Below are positions 1-12,601 of a stretch of DNA of 64,000 nt, in pieces. Every line of letters starts with the position of its first letter. Within the stretch, counting starts at the first letter, position 1. The notes below the pieces were generated by a model. That model had not been told where the DNA came from. It ran no database searches and saw nothing but the letters and a program-made list of their open reading frames with translations. Made by a program: the position numbers and the translations under genes. Origin of the DNA: Adenanthera pavonina (taxonomy: Eukaryota > Streptophyta > Magnoliopsida > Fabales > Fabaceae); assembly GCA_026686845.1 (NCBI GenBank), contig JAIVEN010000010.1, positions 37,732,001 to 37,796,000 of the forward strand, in the 5' to 3' direction.

Positions 1-200
1 CTGTGTATCAATGTTTTTTTTTTTCTTTTCTTAAATGAAATACGATAAAGATAATTTGAGGGTGATGATATCTTAAGGTTGCCACTATAAAAATTCTAGT
101 GGCGATTTTTTAGTGGCAGTTTAGAAAACTGTCACTAAAATACATTTTATTGACACTTGAAATTAACCACTGGCATGGCCCACTGTGCTGGAACCGCCAC
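1..200. mobile_element. possible CACTA-type subterminal repeat remnant
   Basis: Two small inverted repeats built on the same core lie side by side: GCCACTA at 81-87 pairs with TAGTGGC at 97-103, and TTTTAGTGGCAGTTT at 108-122 pairs with AAAACTGTCACTAAAA at 125-140. Clustered copies of this GCCACTA core in both orientations are typical of the subterminal regions of plant CACTA transposons. No terminal repeat or transposase is visible, and the element may extend left of the window. No gene is seen in 200-470. Confidence 0.35.
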
Positions 201-479
201 CACTGCTGGAAAGCGTACCTTGCATGGCGAGGCATAGGAATAAATAGCAGGGCTTTTTAGCTGGAAAGTGCACAAGAATAAGGTAAAAATGAAATGATGA
301 TTAGATTCCATTATTCCTTCCTCAATGTACAAAGCCGCGAGATTAATTATTACTTTCCTTAAATAATTGTCAAAGCAAATACGCAGCAAATCATAGCAGC
401 TTGCTGCTGCCAGGCTGCCAGGCTGTTTCTTTGGTTAAATCTTATCTACGGCAAGATTATGTGATTCGATTTTGAAAGG

Positions 480-1210
480 GTTTGAATGAAAAGTTTTGAG
501 CAATGAAGTCGCAGGTAATGTTGATGGAGTCCCTTCCATTCGTGAACAATGATAGAGTGAGGGATTGAATTTAGATTTTCCATTCATACTCGGAATGAAA
601 TGATTAGAGAGAAGGAATTAAATAGCACCATCTTCAACAACCTAAGAACACGTGTATGGTGCAAGGAAAATACAGAGAAGTACAGCCTGAAAAGGAAAAA
701 TAACAAAGGAATAAGAAAAACAATCGAGAACATCACCATTACGTGACTCCTCTGCTAATGGTGAATGAGCTGGCAGTCAAAGCTGACTTTGGGGCTGAGG
801 TGGACGCGGCAGCATGTGTTCTAACAGACAAGACCTTCTCACTGGTTGGTCAGCAAGAGCGAGAGATGAAATGTGCTATAAAGCCAAAGGTCAGTTTTAA
901 CAGAACTAAATTTTTATCCATTCCTCTCTATTCTCTTTCAAGAAAAGTATGTAATGATGTTTTGTTCATTGTTTTCGATTACTCAGCTTTTATTCCTATA
1001 CAAGAAGCACGTAAAGAAATGAGAATGAAAAGTAGACACCTCTGGAAACAGTTTCCAATGCCACGATATTTGTGACTCTGAAATGCGATCGAGTGAAAAA
1101 TAGATAGGAGTACCTTTTAAAGATGCAGATTTCAGGATCTTTCTATATTATGGCAAAAAGAAAGCATCTTTCTATATAAAAAGAATAACTAAATTCTCTA
1201 ATATCAGTCG
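480..1210 (+). repeat. repeat module R, left part (LINE/RNase H-associated)
   Basis: This stretch matches two other places, about 14505-14790 and 24865-25150. Shared words include the run ending in CAGCAAGAGCGAGAGATGAA near 850 and the run after it leading into TTTTTATCCATTC. In all three places the block lies upstream of a fragment of RNase H-like coding sequence. This copy carries about 250 extra bases (550-800). No intact reading frame is shared between the three copies, so it is annotated as a dispersed repeat and not as a gene. Confidence 0.6.
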
Positions 1211-2030
1211 ACCAGTGTCACACCCGAAAATGCGACGCGGATGGCGCGGGAAAACGAAAAGAAAAAAGGAAAAGGAGAAATCGGCCCGCCTGACGGGAGG
1301 CCGATTTCGAGAGGGAGTCGCCACCAAAATTTTAAGGGAAATTTTGGAAAACCGGAATAAAAAACAAAAAGGGACAAGGACTGGTCTGCGAATCAAAGTT
1401 GGGTTCGGGAGTACGATTGTGAGTGGGGAAGGTGTTAGGCACCCCCACAACACCCGTTCCTAAGAACGGTTACCTTAGGTTGATCATGCAATTTTTATGG
1501 CTTTTTACAAATTTAGTTTGGTTGCCCTTTTACCATTCACATGCAAAAATAAATAAATATAAAAATAAGGAAAATGTAAGATAAAAATAAAAAAAATGAA
1601 AATGTGAAAAGTTAGAAAAAATAAATTAAGGAAAATATTATTTATTTACAAAAGTGGACTTGACCCAGAATGAGAGTCTGGAGCCTACGTACCCTGCGAT
1701 AGGGATCAAAGTCGACGTAGTTCGGACTAAAAATGCGTGTCACTGGGTTGGTATTTTTTATTTATATTCTTTGAAAAGAGAAGTTCATAGAAAATAATTT
1801 GTCTTTCCACAAAGAAAACAATTTTCAAAATTTGGTTGGTATGTTTTAATTTGTAAAAGATAGATTAATTTCCATCATTTACTCTTTTCATTTTTTTATC
1901 ATATATTTTTTGGTTTAATCAATTCCTAAAAGAGAATATATATTTTTCCTCCATTTAGAAAATATGATTAAAATTATTTGTGATTTTGAATAAAATATTT
2001 GAAAACCATTTTATTTTTATGTAATAAAAT

Positions 2031-2770
2031 CAATTGGCTCATGTGGTGACTTTATCACTCACATTTACCCATTGATACCTAAGTGTCCACGGTAGTGTTA
2101 CTCGAGACAAAAAGGCACAAAAAGTTCAAAAGGAATATTTTTTCTTTTTACACAAATGATTTTTGTTATTTTTATTATAAAAATCATTTGAGCGCCTATT
2201 TATTTAAAAAAATGAAAAATGTGATCATTAGTATGTTTTGGAAAGTAATAATCAACATATGTGGTGACTTTATCACTCACAAGTTACTGATTAATACTTA
2301 AATACTCACGGTGTTTCCACTCGGAGTCGATAAGCGAAATGGATAATAACTCGGAAGGAAATGAAATACTTTGGTTCTAATCATTTTATTATTATTCTTT
2401 TGTTGTGAAATGGTAATAAAAATGAGTAAATAAAATGTGGAAGAAAAATAAATAATTTGACAAGAATTATTTTATAAAAAGGGGACATTGATAAAATTCT
2501 CTTACTAAACAAAATGAATGAAAATAAAAATAAAAATAAAATAAGATAAAACATTAAGAAGAATTTAACATACCATCATTACTAAGGAGAAATAATCAAC
2601 ATATGTGGTGACTTTATCACTCACAAATTGCTGATTAATATTTAAAGTCGCCGGCGTTACCACTCGGAGTAAAAAAATATCAGAAGGAAATCAAATAGCA
2701 TATATGGTGACTTGATCACTCATAATTTGCTAATTTTATGCTTATAGGCTCGCGGTGATGCCACTCGTGG
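2031..2770 (+). repeat. four-fold dispersed repeat inside the solo LTR
   Basis: A word of about 70 bases containing TGTGGTGACTTTATCACTCAC, followed about 25 bases later by CACTCG or CTCGAGAC, recurs at about 2041, 2258, 2599 and 2704 (the last with CTTGATCACTC). Spacing is irregular (about 100-340 bases). The repeats are confined to this LTR and are not visible in the related copy at 7564-11534. Confidence 0.65.
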
Positions 2771-4970
2771 CTAAAAGAGAAAAGACTCAAAAGATGAAAT
2801 CATGAAGGTAGATATGATTATGGTTATTTTATAAAAGGAAAAGTGATAAGAAGGAATTTAAGCATATGACTTTATGCATATATATATATATATATATTCA
2901 TATATTATTTATTTTGGTTTCTTTAATTTTTTTTATTATTATTTTTTTATTATTATTATTTTTTTTTATTTTGCTTAAAAAAAAGAAATAATAAAATAAA
3001 AAAAGAGTTTAAAAAGATTATTGGGACCCAAAACATTTAAGTTTGAACCAAACTTTACAAAAGCACAGAGTAACCCATAAGACAAATGTGAATTTATGAA
3101 ACACTCAACGGATAGCTTCTAAAGGGCTCTGGGGCATTCCCTCCACTATGAAGGTATATCTATGACTTATTAACTCAGAACCTTAGGGTCTTGCTTAAGA
3201 CTCACATGACCAGTGTTGTTCATAATACAAAATCCATCATTTACATCATGAATATAGGTCAGGCCAAACAAGAAACACATCTTACATGTATGCTAATAAT
3301 AACACCATACGACATTCCTCCTCCAATAGGTAAACATACGTACAAAACTGTTCAACCGTTAAGCAAACAAAAGTAGAAAACCATTTGATAAAGAAGATCC
3401 TGAACCCAAGCAGATTCCAATCCAACCACATATTTGAAGTCCAGATTGGAAATAAATGAACATCACTTAAACACCTAACCAATATGCTATCAAAGGATAA
3501 AGAGACACAACAATGGTTTGAACACTACAACTGAACCAGAGGGGAGACTACAGTACGCAGTATTATAACACAATGCCAACAAACCAGAATATCAAAGCAT
3601 ACCAAATATAAACCTCTTCTGGGCTGGAAAATAATGATTTCCTATCATAGCAAACTAATTCAAAGTTTAAATCCACCACTTGATAGCTGTCAGAGTTATT
3701 TCCATAAATCACAATAAACCAGAATATCAGCAATCTATTCTCATTCATCCTTCATGTTCACAAAACAAGCTATCAGGATTCAACAATAACTGTGGCAACC
3801 GTACACAGAACTCCAATCAATAAAACAGCGCAAAGCTTCCAGAACTGAGCACGAAACAGAACATTACAGATTACCACAGTGAGGCCAAAGTTCAGTGGAG
3901 GTGGACTGATCCTCCATTAGAGTTTCAGCTAGCAATAAGGCTTCAAAATACAGAATATTGCAAAAGAAACATTACGGAACCCTACTGCGATTGAAGGAAA
4001 GCAAAGGAACAACTGACCCAAACGAAGCTATGATGGAAATATGTTCTGGGTCCCTAACACTAACCTTCCTTCGGTTCCTTGTCTGCTCCACGGCGTGTTC
4101 ACCTTGGCCTCTTAATTTTTCTAGCAATTCTCCACTCTCCCTCTGTCTCACAGGCTCTCGGCTTTCGGACTCGGAGATCTCCCCCTCCTCCATTTCTTTG
4201 CTTCCTCTTTTATAGAATTCTAGCGAGTGAAGAATCACTCACCATTCCTCGCGTGGCTCATTCCCAATTTCCCCTTCAATCCGTGCGTCCCTCTGCCAAC
4301 TTCAACCTTGCTCGCGTTCGTCCTGAATGCTCCACCCTCCCACTACTCTGCTGTGACAAAGTACGGATGAGTGGAGGAATTTGTTGTCCTTGTCCAGCCC
4401 GCACTCTCTCACGGATAACTCATCGTTGGCCTCTCTCTGTGTCTCAGAAATCTTCGTACTTGAACCCCTCGGTCCCTTCGGTATCACTGTCCTCTGCTCC
4501 AAGCTGTTTTTCTCCGCGGCCTCCCTGTTTCAGTCTCAACCGCCCATGGTGGCTCCCTCGAACACCCTCTCTCTCGGCCTGCGGCCAGCTTTCCTCTTCC
4601 CCTTCTTTCCCTCGGCTGCTCCCTCCACTGCCCAAGCTCGCAGCTCCCTCTGGTCTGAGCTTCTCCCCGGTTAAGACTCCCTTGGTCCAGCTGTCTCGGC
4701 CTTCTCGGTGCTCAGCCGTGGCTCTCTCTGGTCTCGGCCAAGCTCTCCTTCCTCCGTGCTCGGCCTCCTCCTCGGTTTTTCCTCGGCCTCATCGTCCTCT
4801 CTTCTCTCTCAGCCCCAGTCCCCGCGGCCGAGCTCCCTCTTTGGTTCAGCCCCCCACCGAGCTCACGGTCCTCTCTTTTCCTTCTCTACGGCCGAGCTCC
4901 CCCTCTGCCATCGTGGTCCCCCCGAGCCCTAAAGGCTCACTCACCTCTCGGGGCACTACCTCATGGACCA

Positions 4971-5027
4971 GGTCACGAGCCCTCAATTGGGCTCGTGACC
5001 TTTTGGGCTGAAGTGAAACTTCAGCCC
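4971..5027 (+). other. paired perfect hairpins near the LTR 3' end
   Basis: GGTCACGAGCCC (4971-4982) pairs perfectly with GGGCTCGTGACC (4989-5000) across a 6-base loop. Immediately after, GGGCTGAAGT (5005-5014) pairs perfectly with ACTTCAGCCC (5018-5027) across a 3-base loop. A T-rich tract follows. The related LTR has hairpins at the equivalent position, which suggests a structured RNA signal, perhaps for termination or processing of element transcripts. Confidence 0.6.
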
Positions 5028-5280
5028 AATGCAGCCCCCTCCTCTTCTTTTTTTTTTTTTATTTTTTTTTTCAATTTTGGGCCGAATTTGGGTCCAAAAA
5101 CTCTATTTTTTTTTCTTTTTTCTAATTTTTAGTATTTTTCTTTATTATAATTATTATTATTATTTTTTCATTTTTTCATTTTTTTTTATATATATATATT
5201 TATATTATTTTTTTTTTTTAAAAAAAATTATCCGGACAAAATACGGTGTTCACAACCAGAATCCTACATGTAAACATTGT

Positions 5281-5682
5281 CACGCAGTTCTAGTTTCTGC
5301 TGCCGATAGCAATTCTTTTTGCAACTGTCCTAGAATCTTCTTTCGTTACATAACTAAATTCTCTAATAGCAGTCGACCAGAATCCTCCAGGTAAACAATG
5401 AGCCGACTAGATGATAAGTGATCAATGTAATTGTACTTTGCTACAAGTGGAAAAAGCTGTCTGACTTTCTTGAGAATGAGAAACGAGCAATAGTAAAAGT
5501 AGATTGAATTTCTAATTTGATTCCATCACTTGCCGAAATTCTTTTATATATACAGTTAAAAGAACCTCCTCATGCAAGCCTGAAATTGTACTTGTCCTTG
5601 TGACATTCTCACGCAGTTCTAGTTTCTGCTGCCGATAGCAATTCTTTTTGCAACTGTCCTAGAATCTTCTTTCGTTACATAA
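5281..5682 (+). repeat. local direct duplications (73 bp and 120 bp)
   Basis: A 73-base sequence starting CACGCAGTTCTAG is identical at 5281-5353 and 5610-5682. A second repeat, containing CTAAATTCTCTAATA and CAGTCGACCAGAATCC, occurs at 5349-5395 and, split by the solo LTR, at 1185-1215 plus 5260 onward. Removing the LTR restores a tandem duplication of about 120 bases. Confidence 0.75.
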
Positions 5683-6120
5683 TTTATCTTTTTAGTATCA
5701 TTTTTCATGTCCACCTAGAATAATTATCGCATGTCCTCTGTTTCTTTTATTTATTGGCAGTTGAAATTATTCATCTCAGTAGTGACTTTTGCAAAACCAA
5801 AAAGCAGTCGAAACTCTACATAGCTAAATTCTAGTTCCCCCTTCTCTTGCTATTTTTACTTTAGAGATGGGTTTCTTTATGATTTATTTTCCCAGAGGGA
5901 ATTGTTATCGCTTAGGAGTTGAAAGTCATGCCCTTCCTTATGTATGAAATTAAAGTTGTCTGCGCGATCATGGCTCTTGAGCATATTTCCTCATTTTTAC
6001 AGATAAACTGACATCAGAAGAGTTGAGAGATTAATCAGATGGGAGAAAACTCGAATAAACAGGTGGGTCAAAGCTAATAGCGATGGAGCTTTGAAAAGCT
6101 CGAACAGTAGAAATTTGATG
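5400..6120 (+). pseudogene. repeat module R, right part with RNase H fragment
   Basis: The region 5440-5600 matches 25170-25330, and 5910-5950 matches 25336-25375. At about 6060-6110 a short reading frame gives RWVKANSDGALKSSNSR, the beginning of an RNase H-like (RVT_3) domain as found at the C-terminus of plant LINE-type elements, with the first catalytic Asp in SDGA. The sequence diverges immediately afterwards and the rest of the domain is absent. This is the most truncated of three related RNase H relics (others near 14.8 and 25.4 kb). Confidence 0.55.
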
Positions 6121-6129
6121 TTCCAATAA

Positions 6130-7558
6130 GGGAGATGAAGAGAAAGGCCTTGACCTCGTCTGGCGCAGGATATGCAAGCAAACCATGGAATTGGAATTTG
6201 GTAAAGGGAACTTCTTTTTCTTCCGCTTGGTTACCAATTAAATGACACGTTATCATCATGAGGGGTATGTAATGGAATAGAAAGAAAAAGAGAGAAATGG
6301 AATAAGCCATAACTCAAATAGTAAGCATGGGATGAAGAATGAGTAGTGGTTTTAGAGTTGAAATCCTCTTCATGGAAAAAGAATATAAAAAGGGAATACA
6401 ATATGATATGACATTGAGAATCAAATCTGCACTGAACAAATTTTCAAGTTAGCTAGCTCATGATTTTGAACTTTTTAATCAAGATCGGTAAATAAGCCTG
6501 GTTTTGCCTATTGTTTTGGTTAATTCGCTGCTTTTATCTTATTTTATTAGCATTACTGCTAATTTAATTTTTTTTTGGTCAGTTAACTAGTACTTCAAAC
6601 ATGCAAAAGCAATATTTTCAACAATTCTATGAAGCCACATAGAATGCACGAGATAGGAAGATCTTGTTAAATTTGCATTTTTTTAATTTCCTTCTATAAT
6701 TTCAAATTCATATATTAATTGTTTTAATTTGTATTTGATACGCAATGAATTATATTTTATGCATTAATTATTTTTTAAATTTGTTGCAACTTATTATTAT
6801 TATTATTTTGTGTGAATATATTATGAGTATCCTCCAATCACTTGCTTAAAAGATACAAGTCTATCACTTATGCCAACATGCCAACTTGAGTTTGTTAAAA
6901 ATACTATTTAATTATAAATTAGATTGACATTAAATTAGCATATTAGGACAAATGAAATTATATGTGTTTATAACTATAATTTGGCCAAACACTTAGCATC
7001 TTTTCAAGCCCTGTTACACCAAGTCCACCTCATTTTCATCTGCTCAGCTCGCCAAACTCAACGTTTGTACAAAAGCGAGGCCGCTATATGAAGACTCAGG
7101 GCTCCACGTTTGCATTTCAACTCCCCCTTATTTTATACGACGTCGCTGTCACATTTCATTTTTATTTAAAGTATGCTGCTAAACCTACCTTAATGATCTC
7201 AAAAGTTTTGCTTGACACATGCATGTTTTGAACTTTTTGTTCCAATGTTAAATTTTGTTGATGAAGAGCTTAGTGGCTCAACTTCCTTTCACTGGTCTTA
7301 TCAGTTTTATATAAGTCTAGAGTAAAATCAGGGGTATACTACTATGGTACTAGGTTCACAAAACCCTCTCTTAATAGCAAATTTTGACACAGCTGCCAAG
7401 CAAACAGTAAAAGTGGGCACATATGTATATCAGTAGTATTACGCCGCAATTATATTTAGGTGACCAATCGAAGGGATCATCAAATTTCAATTAGTGTTCC
7501 TCGAGGAGCACAATGTATAGGGACAAAAGGGGTAATTAACTTACGGAAGATCGTGTTG
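6130..7558. other. AT-rich intergenic DNA
   Basis: I see no coding region, RNA gene or element boundary here. Short open frames on the minus strand around 6031-6310 have no family features and lie over the tail of the RNase H fragment. Confidence 0.5.
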
Positions 7559-7563
7559 GTCCA

Positions 7564-10500
7564 TGTCACACCCAAAAAAATGCTACCAAGGGAAAAGAGA
7601 TAGAAGAAAAGGCAATTGGGTTTCTTGATGAAAACTGACTTGTGAGGAGTCGCCACCAAAATTTTGAAGAAAAATCCTGAGAAACCAGATTACTGAGGAA
7701 AAGGAAGGTATTAGGCACTCCACAACACTCGTTTCTAGGAATGATTACCTTACGTTGATTGTGTAAATTAATATGGATTAAAAAAGGTATTTTGATTTTC
7801 CTTTTATCATTCACATGCGAGGATAAGAGTAGAAATTAAAAAAATTTGGGAAATTTGGAAAACAAAATAAAGAGGATAAAATAAATTAAAAATTAAGGAG
7901 ATTTAGGAAAAATGAGGAAAAGGAATTTAAGAAAATAAATTAGAAAAATATTTATTTATTTACAAGGGTGGACTTGACCTAAGATTAGAGCTTGGGGCCT
8001 ACGTACCCTGCGATGAGAATCAAAGTTCACACAATTCGGACTAGAAATACGTGTTTGTTGGTGGGTATTTTTCATTGTGATTTTTGTAATAAGAGAAAAC
8101 CAATTGAAAATAATTTACCTTTTTACAAACAAAACAATTTTCTGAGATTGTGTTGGTATGTTTTAATTTGTAAAAGATAATTTAATTCTACTTCCTTACT
8201 CTTATCCTCTTTTTTTTTTTAAATATATATTTTTTGTTTTTCTTTAATTTTAAAAAATACTTTTATTTGATTTTTTATTTTTGAAAAACCGTCGTATTTT
8301 TTTTTTTACTCTTGAAGATTTTCCTCTTAAAAACGAAGACCAATTTACTTATTGCAGACTTGCAGTCATGCCCAATAAACCGATCTCTTAAACATCTGCG
8401 AAAGTTCTAAACCTTAAGGTATAAAAGTTTTATTATATTTCAAAATGCTATATAATAATTTTATTAGATAAAGTTTGAAAAACTTGTTATATTATTACCA
8501 TTTATTTTATTTTATTATTTTTAAATATAATTATCTTCTTAAAAGAAAGTTTAACCGGTACGTCTACGTGGATTCGCAATCTTATGTGACAACACGGTTA
8601 ACCAAAATACCTGCGTGGGTTTTGGAAACCTCACATGGTCTGGTTACTAAGTCAGCTATTTCTATTATCCATTTTATTATTTATTATTTTATTTATTTTT
8701 TTATGAGAAAATAAAATTTTGAATGGAAAGGTCATTAGGACCTTTTATAAGTATAGCTTTATAATACACTCGTACAACCCTGTTGGCTCATACGGTGTAA
8801 TTGTTTCAGGGGTTTGTGAAAGCTCTAAAAATCTTAGTGACTAATTATAAAACCAAACAAAAAGAATATATATCATAACAAGTATTTACAAATATGTAGG
8901 ATTTTGTGATGGTGTATGTTAGAGTGTATTCTACAATCAAATTCCAGACAAATATCACTGTTCAATCACGGAATTTAGTGGTGTATACTCCCCCTTAAAG
9001 TCCCATCACTCCCTACTCAAATATCGCCATGAGATAGCCTCCTCCACTCATTCGAGCGATTTCCATTGTCCGAGCAATATGCCAATACAAAAAGAAATAA
9101 GAGGCTTAGAACCATATTTATGGAAATGGCATCTCACAAGCTGAGTTCATGTAATGTTCCTATGCATAAGGGAGGGAATATTCTGCTTGTACAAGAAAAA
9201 CTAACTTTCAAACCTTACAAACATTGACATATAACATCATAGAAAATACCAATAGGACAGATCTCACATGCCAAAAGATAGACCTCCTGCAAACAAATTC
9301 TAATATTCTTTCTCATTTATGTCATTTGTCATGATTCAAGTAATGAACCTACATCAAAAGGATCACTAAATGTGATATTTTGAAAGTTATGAGGAATGGT
9401 AAACTCAATCAAAGACTTACCATCCTTCATGGTTGAGAGCCAAAAACAGTACATATAAAACATCAGGTCCCTTTGACTTTTACCAACAGGCAACAAGAAA
9501 GAACTAATAATTGAGTAGATTTAGCCACGAGAAAAAAAAGGTCATCAAGCTGCAATATGTTTTGCTGTCACAACCAAGGTAACAAAGTGTAAGACTTTGG
9601 TTATTCTTGGCACAAACCAATGCTTATGGGCAAGGCAATTTCAAATAACCACGCACATATAACAATTATGAACTTCCAGGGATCAAGTGAAAATATCATC
9701 AAATCATTAGAGGGCACTTCACAGGGAACAACTTAGTGACAATAATAACAATGCATGTTAGGACTGGGAAAGGAAGGATGAAAATAATAGACATATCACT
9801 AGGATCATCTATGAAACAAAAAAAAAAAAAACAATCCATGATCTCTCTATAGCTAACAGTCTCCCAAATACAAAGACAATATACTAGCTTGAAGAGCTGA
9901 CAGCCAATCAATATAGCTAGACACAAGTGAAATGTTGAACCCATAGGCACCCAGAAGACGGGGAACAAACTAGAGACGCAACTTTGGGGCTATACTTCTA
10001 AGACAACTAATATTCATATCTTGGTTAAATTAACCCTAGATTAAAGCGTTTTATTGGCATCAAACGAATTCCAAAAACACCGAAGGTAACATAATTTTGA
10101 AAGGGTGATAATCTGGAAGCTTCACAAAACGTGTGCCAATGAAGAGGAAAGTAACACCATTTTCTAATAGAAATTGTAATGGAATGAAGAAAAGCAATGT
10201 GGATCCCGAAATGAAATCCAGATTCATCAAAGCACATTTATTGACCTCAGAGCAAAACGCAACTGAACAACAACTGAGCCCAACAGCAATTTTCAACCCA
10301 CCAGAAACAAAATAGAGTATTTAATCAAACCCAGCATTCATTGAATAGCCACTGACGTTAGCAGATTCACAAAGAGCCAAGGACCATCAAACAAAGCACA
10401 GAGCAACTAAAAGCGAAGTTCCTGAACTGTACTTCTAAGCTCAATGATATCTAAATCTCAACTAAACCATTTTTCATATAGTTTCTAAGCACCAGATCAG

Positions 10501-11534
10501 CACCTCCCGCAAGCACAGGACATGACATTTTAGTATGGAATAACAAAAAACAAAGCAAGAATGAGTAATCGGTTTATCTGAAAACAACAGCATATCACAG
10601 TTCGATCAAATTGCAATAAGAAAGAGCACAGCACCTCACTGCTTAATTCCTTCGAATTCTTCCTATGCTCTTCCCCTTCATTTCTCGCATCTCCACCTCC
10701 ATGGCGTTCTCTGGCTCCATCTCCAGCTCCCTCTTTTCGTCCTGAGCACGCTCTGGCTCCGGTGCCTATCCCCGAGTCCCTCTCAGGCTCAGACTCTCTC
10801 TGCTCTTACTTTCACTTCACTCTCTTCGGTTGCTCCTTCAATCTCACTTTCTCTCCTTTTTTCTCTCACGAGTACCCTCTCTGGTCCCCCCAGTTTCCGG
10901 GACTCCCTTCGTTTTATCTCCATCGTGCTCAGCCTCCCTCTGTCTCTCCTTCTTGTGCACGCCTCCCTTTGCCCTCACTCATGCTCCCTCTGGTCTCATT
11001 AGCTTCCATACTCTGACTTCTCGTGCGTGTGTGCTCTGCCCTCCTAGACCTTTTTCTTTGCCTCACGTTGCCTCTCGTTCCCTTTTCACTCACGCGGCTA
11101 CCTTTGTTCCTTGTGCTTAGACTGCATCTGACGCAAGCTCCCTCGCTTTCGTGTGCTTGAGCCCAAATTAGGGCTCAGGTGATAGTGGGCCTGAGATGCT
11201 GGGCCTCAGCATTTCAAGCCTATCGTTTTAGGCCCCTCCTCATTTTTTTTGCTTATCTTTGAACTATTATATTTTTTATTTATTTTGTTGTCCATGTTTT
11301 TGTTGTTTTTTCTTCTTCTTCTTTGTCAAGATTCCATTGGAGGATTTGTAATTAATTTAAAAGAACTTCAATTGAATTAATTTTTAGCCTTTTTTTAATT
11401 TTTTTGATTTGATTTTTTTAATTTATATTATTTATATTATTTTGTTTTTTAAAAAAATTTACATCAATTTTTAATTAAGCATTTTTTTACCTTTTTTTTA
11501 TATATAAAAATCGAACAAAATGAGATGTTGACAA
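7564..11534 (+). mobile_element. second LTR-like element of the Tat/Ogre-like family
   Basis: It begins TGTCACACCC, like the element at 1216, and shares the same ordered landmarks: GAGTCGCCACCAAAATTTT, a GGTATTAGGCACTC-type word, the CCTACGTACCCTGCGATGAG word near 8000, a C/T-rich stretch (about 10660-11130), hairpins and a T-rich tail. It ends near GATGTTGACA. The 5-base flanks (GTCCA left, ACCAA right) do not match, so either the target duplication has mutated or the exact ends are wrong. It has no coding domain and lacks the four-fold internal repeat of the first copy. The middle (about 8750-10600) is not clearly alignable to the first copy by eye. Confidence 0.65.
11158..11212 (+). other. 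hairpins near the 3' end of the second LTR
   Basis: TGAGCCC (11158-11164) pairs with GGGCTCA (11171-11177), and ATGCTG (11196-11201) pairs with CAGCAT (11207-11212). They sit in the same place relative to the C/T-rich block and T-rich tail as the two hairpins at 4971-5027, with different sequence but the same architecture. Confidence 0.5.
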
Positions 11535-11539
11535 CCAAA

Positions 11540-12600
11540 AAAAAAAAACCTTTACGGAAGATAACATTTGTTTATAAATGCCAAATTAACTGTGTAATAG
11601 AAAAGGCATTATTAGCTACTTACAAAATCCTCTCTTTATCCGTGAAAACTTCTCTTATTTAAATGCTGTTCTCAGCACCGGAATTAGTACCTGTAATGAT
11701 GGATGGTACAGATTTCACCCACATAACTAAAACGGTGACGTTTGGAGGGTTATTCACGTGACTCTCTGCTCCTACCTGAGAGAACGAAGGATATGATGTT
11801 TTTGGATTTTTTTTCATTTTTTTAATCTTGAGATTATTCTTTAGCAAAGGTATCCCCGCGAATAATAAAAAAATAATTAATTTCTTTAAAATGTATATTG
11901 AAATTATTGAAGTGAATTTTATTTTTTTAATAAAATTTTTTATACACAATATTAAATTCTAGACAGTATATTTAAAAGACTCAATTATCTATTAACTGTA
12001 ATATAATCTTATTGGTAATCCATGGTTAGTTCTTTCACTATTGAACTGGGCTTAAAATTTGGACCATGCCCTAAAATCATATTTGTTTGGGCACAGGAGT
12101 CAATATTAATTATTAAATTGTTATTTACTACGAAAAAAATTAATACTCTTGAAAAAAAAATAAATGTTCATATTATCATTTTACTTACTGAAAATAAATT
12201 TTGAATTTTGAACTACCCTATTGGCTATTGAATAAGTCTTCCCCCCTTAGAAAACTCTTCATGCATATGGAACCCCTCCCACTAAAGAAAATTTTCAAAA
12301 ATCATTGCCTTAAAAAAAGCCCTAGATTATTACCCTTTTTGTTAATTTGATAGAGAATTAATAAATCATTTTTTATCTTGTCCCAATGTAAAAACTCTTT
12401 AATTTTTTTTCACTGAATTTGTATTCTCTGTTTTTCATTTTCTTTCCTTTTCTCTATTGCATTCACAAAAACTGACAAAAAACCTTACCAAAAACGTTGA
12501 AATGAATTTTTTTAGATTTTAAAAAATTCAAAAAATCACTTTCTTTATTTTTTCTGAAGAAATAGAAACTTGCACAAATGAAAAACTTATATAATTTTCC
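11540..12600. other. AT-rich intergenic DNA
   Basis: Nothing recognisable as a gene. A minus-strand open frame of 96 codons at 11659-11949 has a lysine/isoleucine-rich N-terminal half and no motif I know; I treat it as chance. Confidence 0.45.
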
Positions 12601-12601
12601 T

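Larger units (their letters stand above)
1216..5254 (+). mobile_element. solo LTR, Ty3/gypsy Tat/Ogre-like
   Basis: The element begins TGTCACACCC and ends GTGTTCACA. It is flanked by a perfect 5-bp target duplication, ACCAG, at 1211-1215 and 5255-5259. It encodes no reverse transcriptase or integrase, and no internal pair of LTRs is seen, so it reads as a solo LTR of about 4.0 kb. The early part carries the words GAGTCGCCACCAAAATTTT and GGTGTTAGGCACCC, then CCTACGTACCCTGCGATAGG, which I recognise from very large LTRs of the Ogre/Tat group of Ty3/gypsy elements. A C/T-rich, GC-rich stretch (about 4070-4960) is followed by two hairpins and a poly-T/AT tail. A related element lies at 7564-11534. 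Lineage assignment is from memory; the boundaries are directly visible. Confidence 0.8.

Noticed and set aside
1172..1463. Opposed 93- and 82-codon frames at the start of the first LTR
   Set aside because: They cross the LTR boundary and are not conserved in the related LTR at 7564.
4079..5011. 310-codon open frame, Pro/Ser/Leu-rich
   Set aside because: It lies in the C/T- and GC-rich block of a solo LTR, where such composition lacks stops by chance in several frames on both strands. It has no domain and no counterpart frame in the related LTR.
5029..5394. 121-codon frame rich in Phe and Tyr
   Set aside because: Translation of a T-rich/AT tract at the end of the LTR continuing across its target duplication.
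10762..11120. Overlapping 84- and 96-codon Ser/Pro-rich frames
   Set aside because: Same C/T-rich block in the second LTR; low complexity and two frames open at once.
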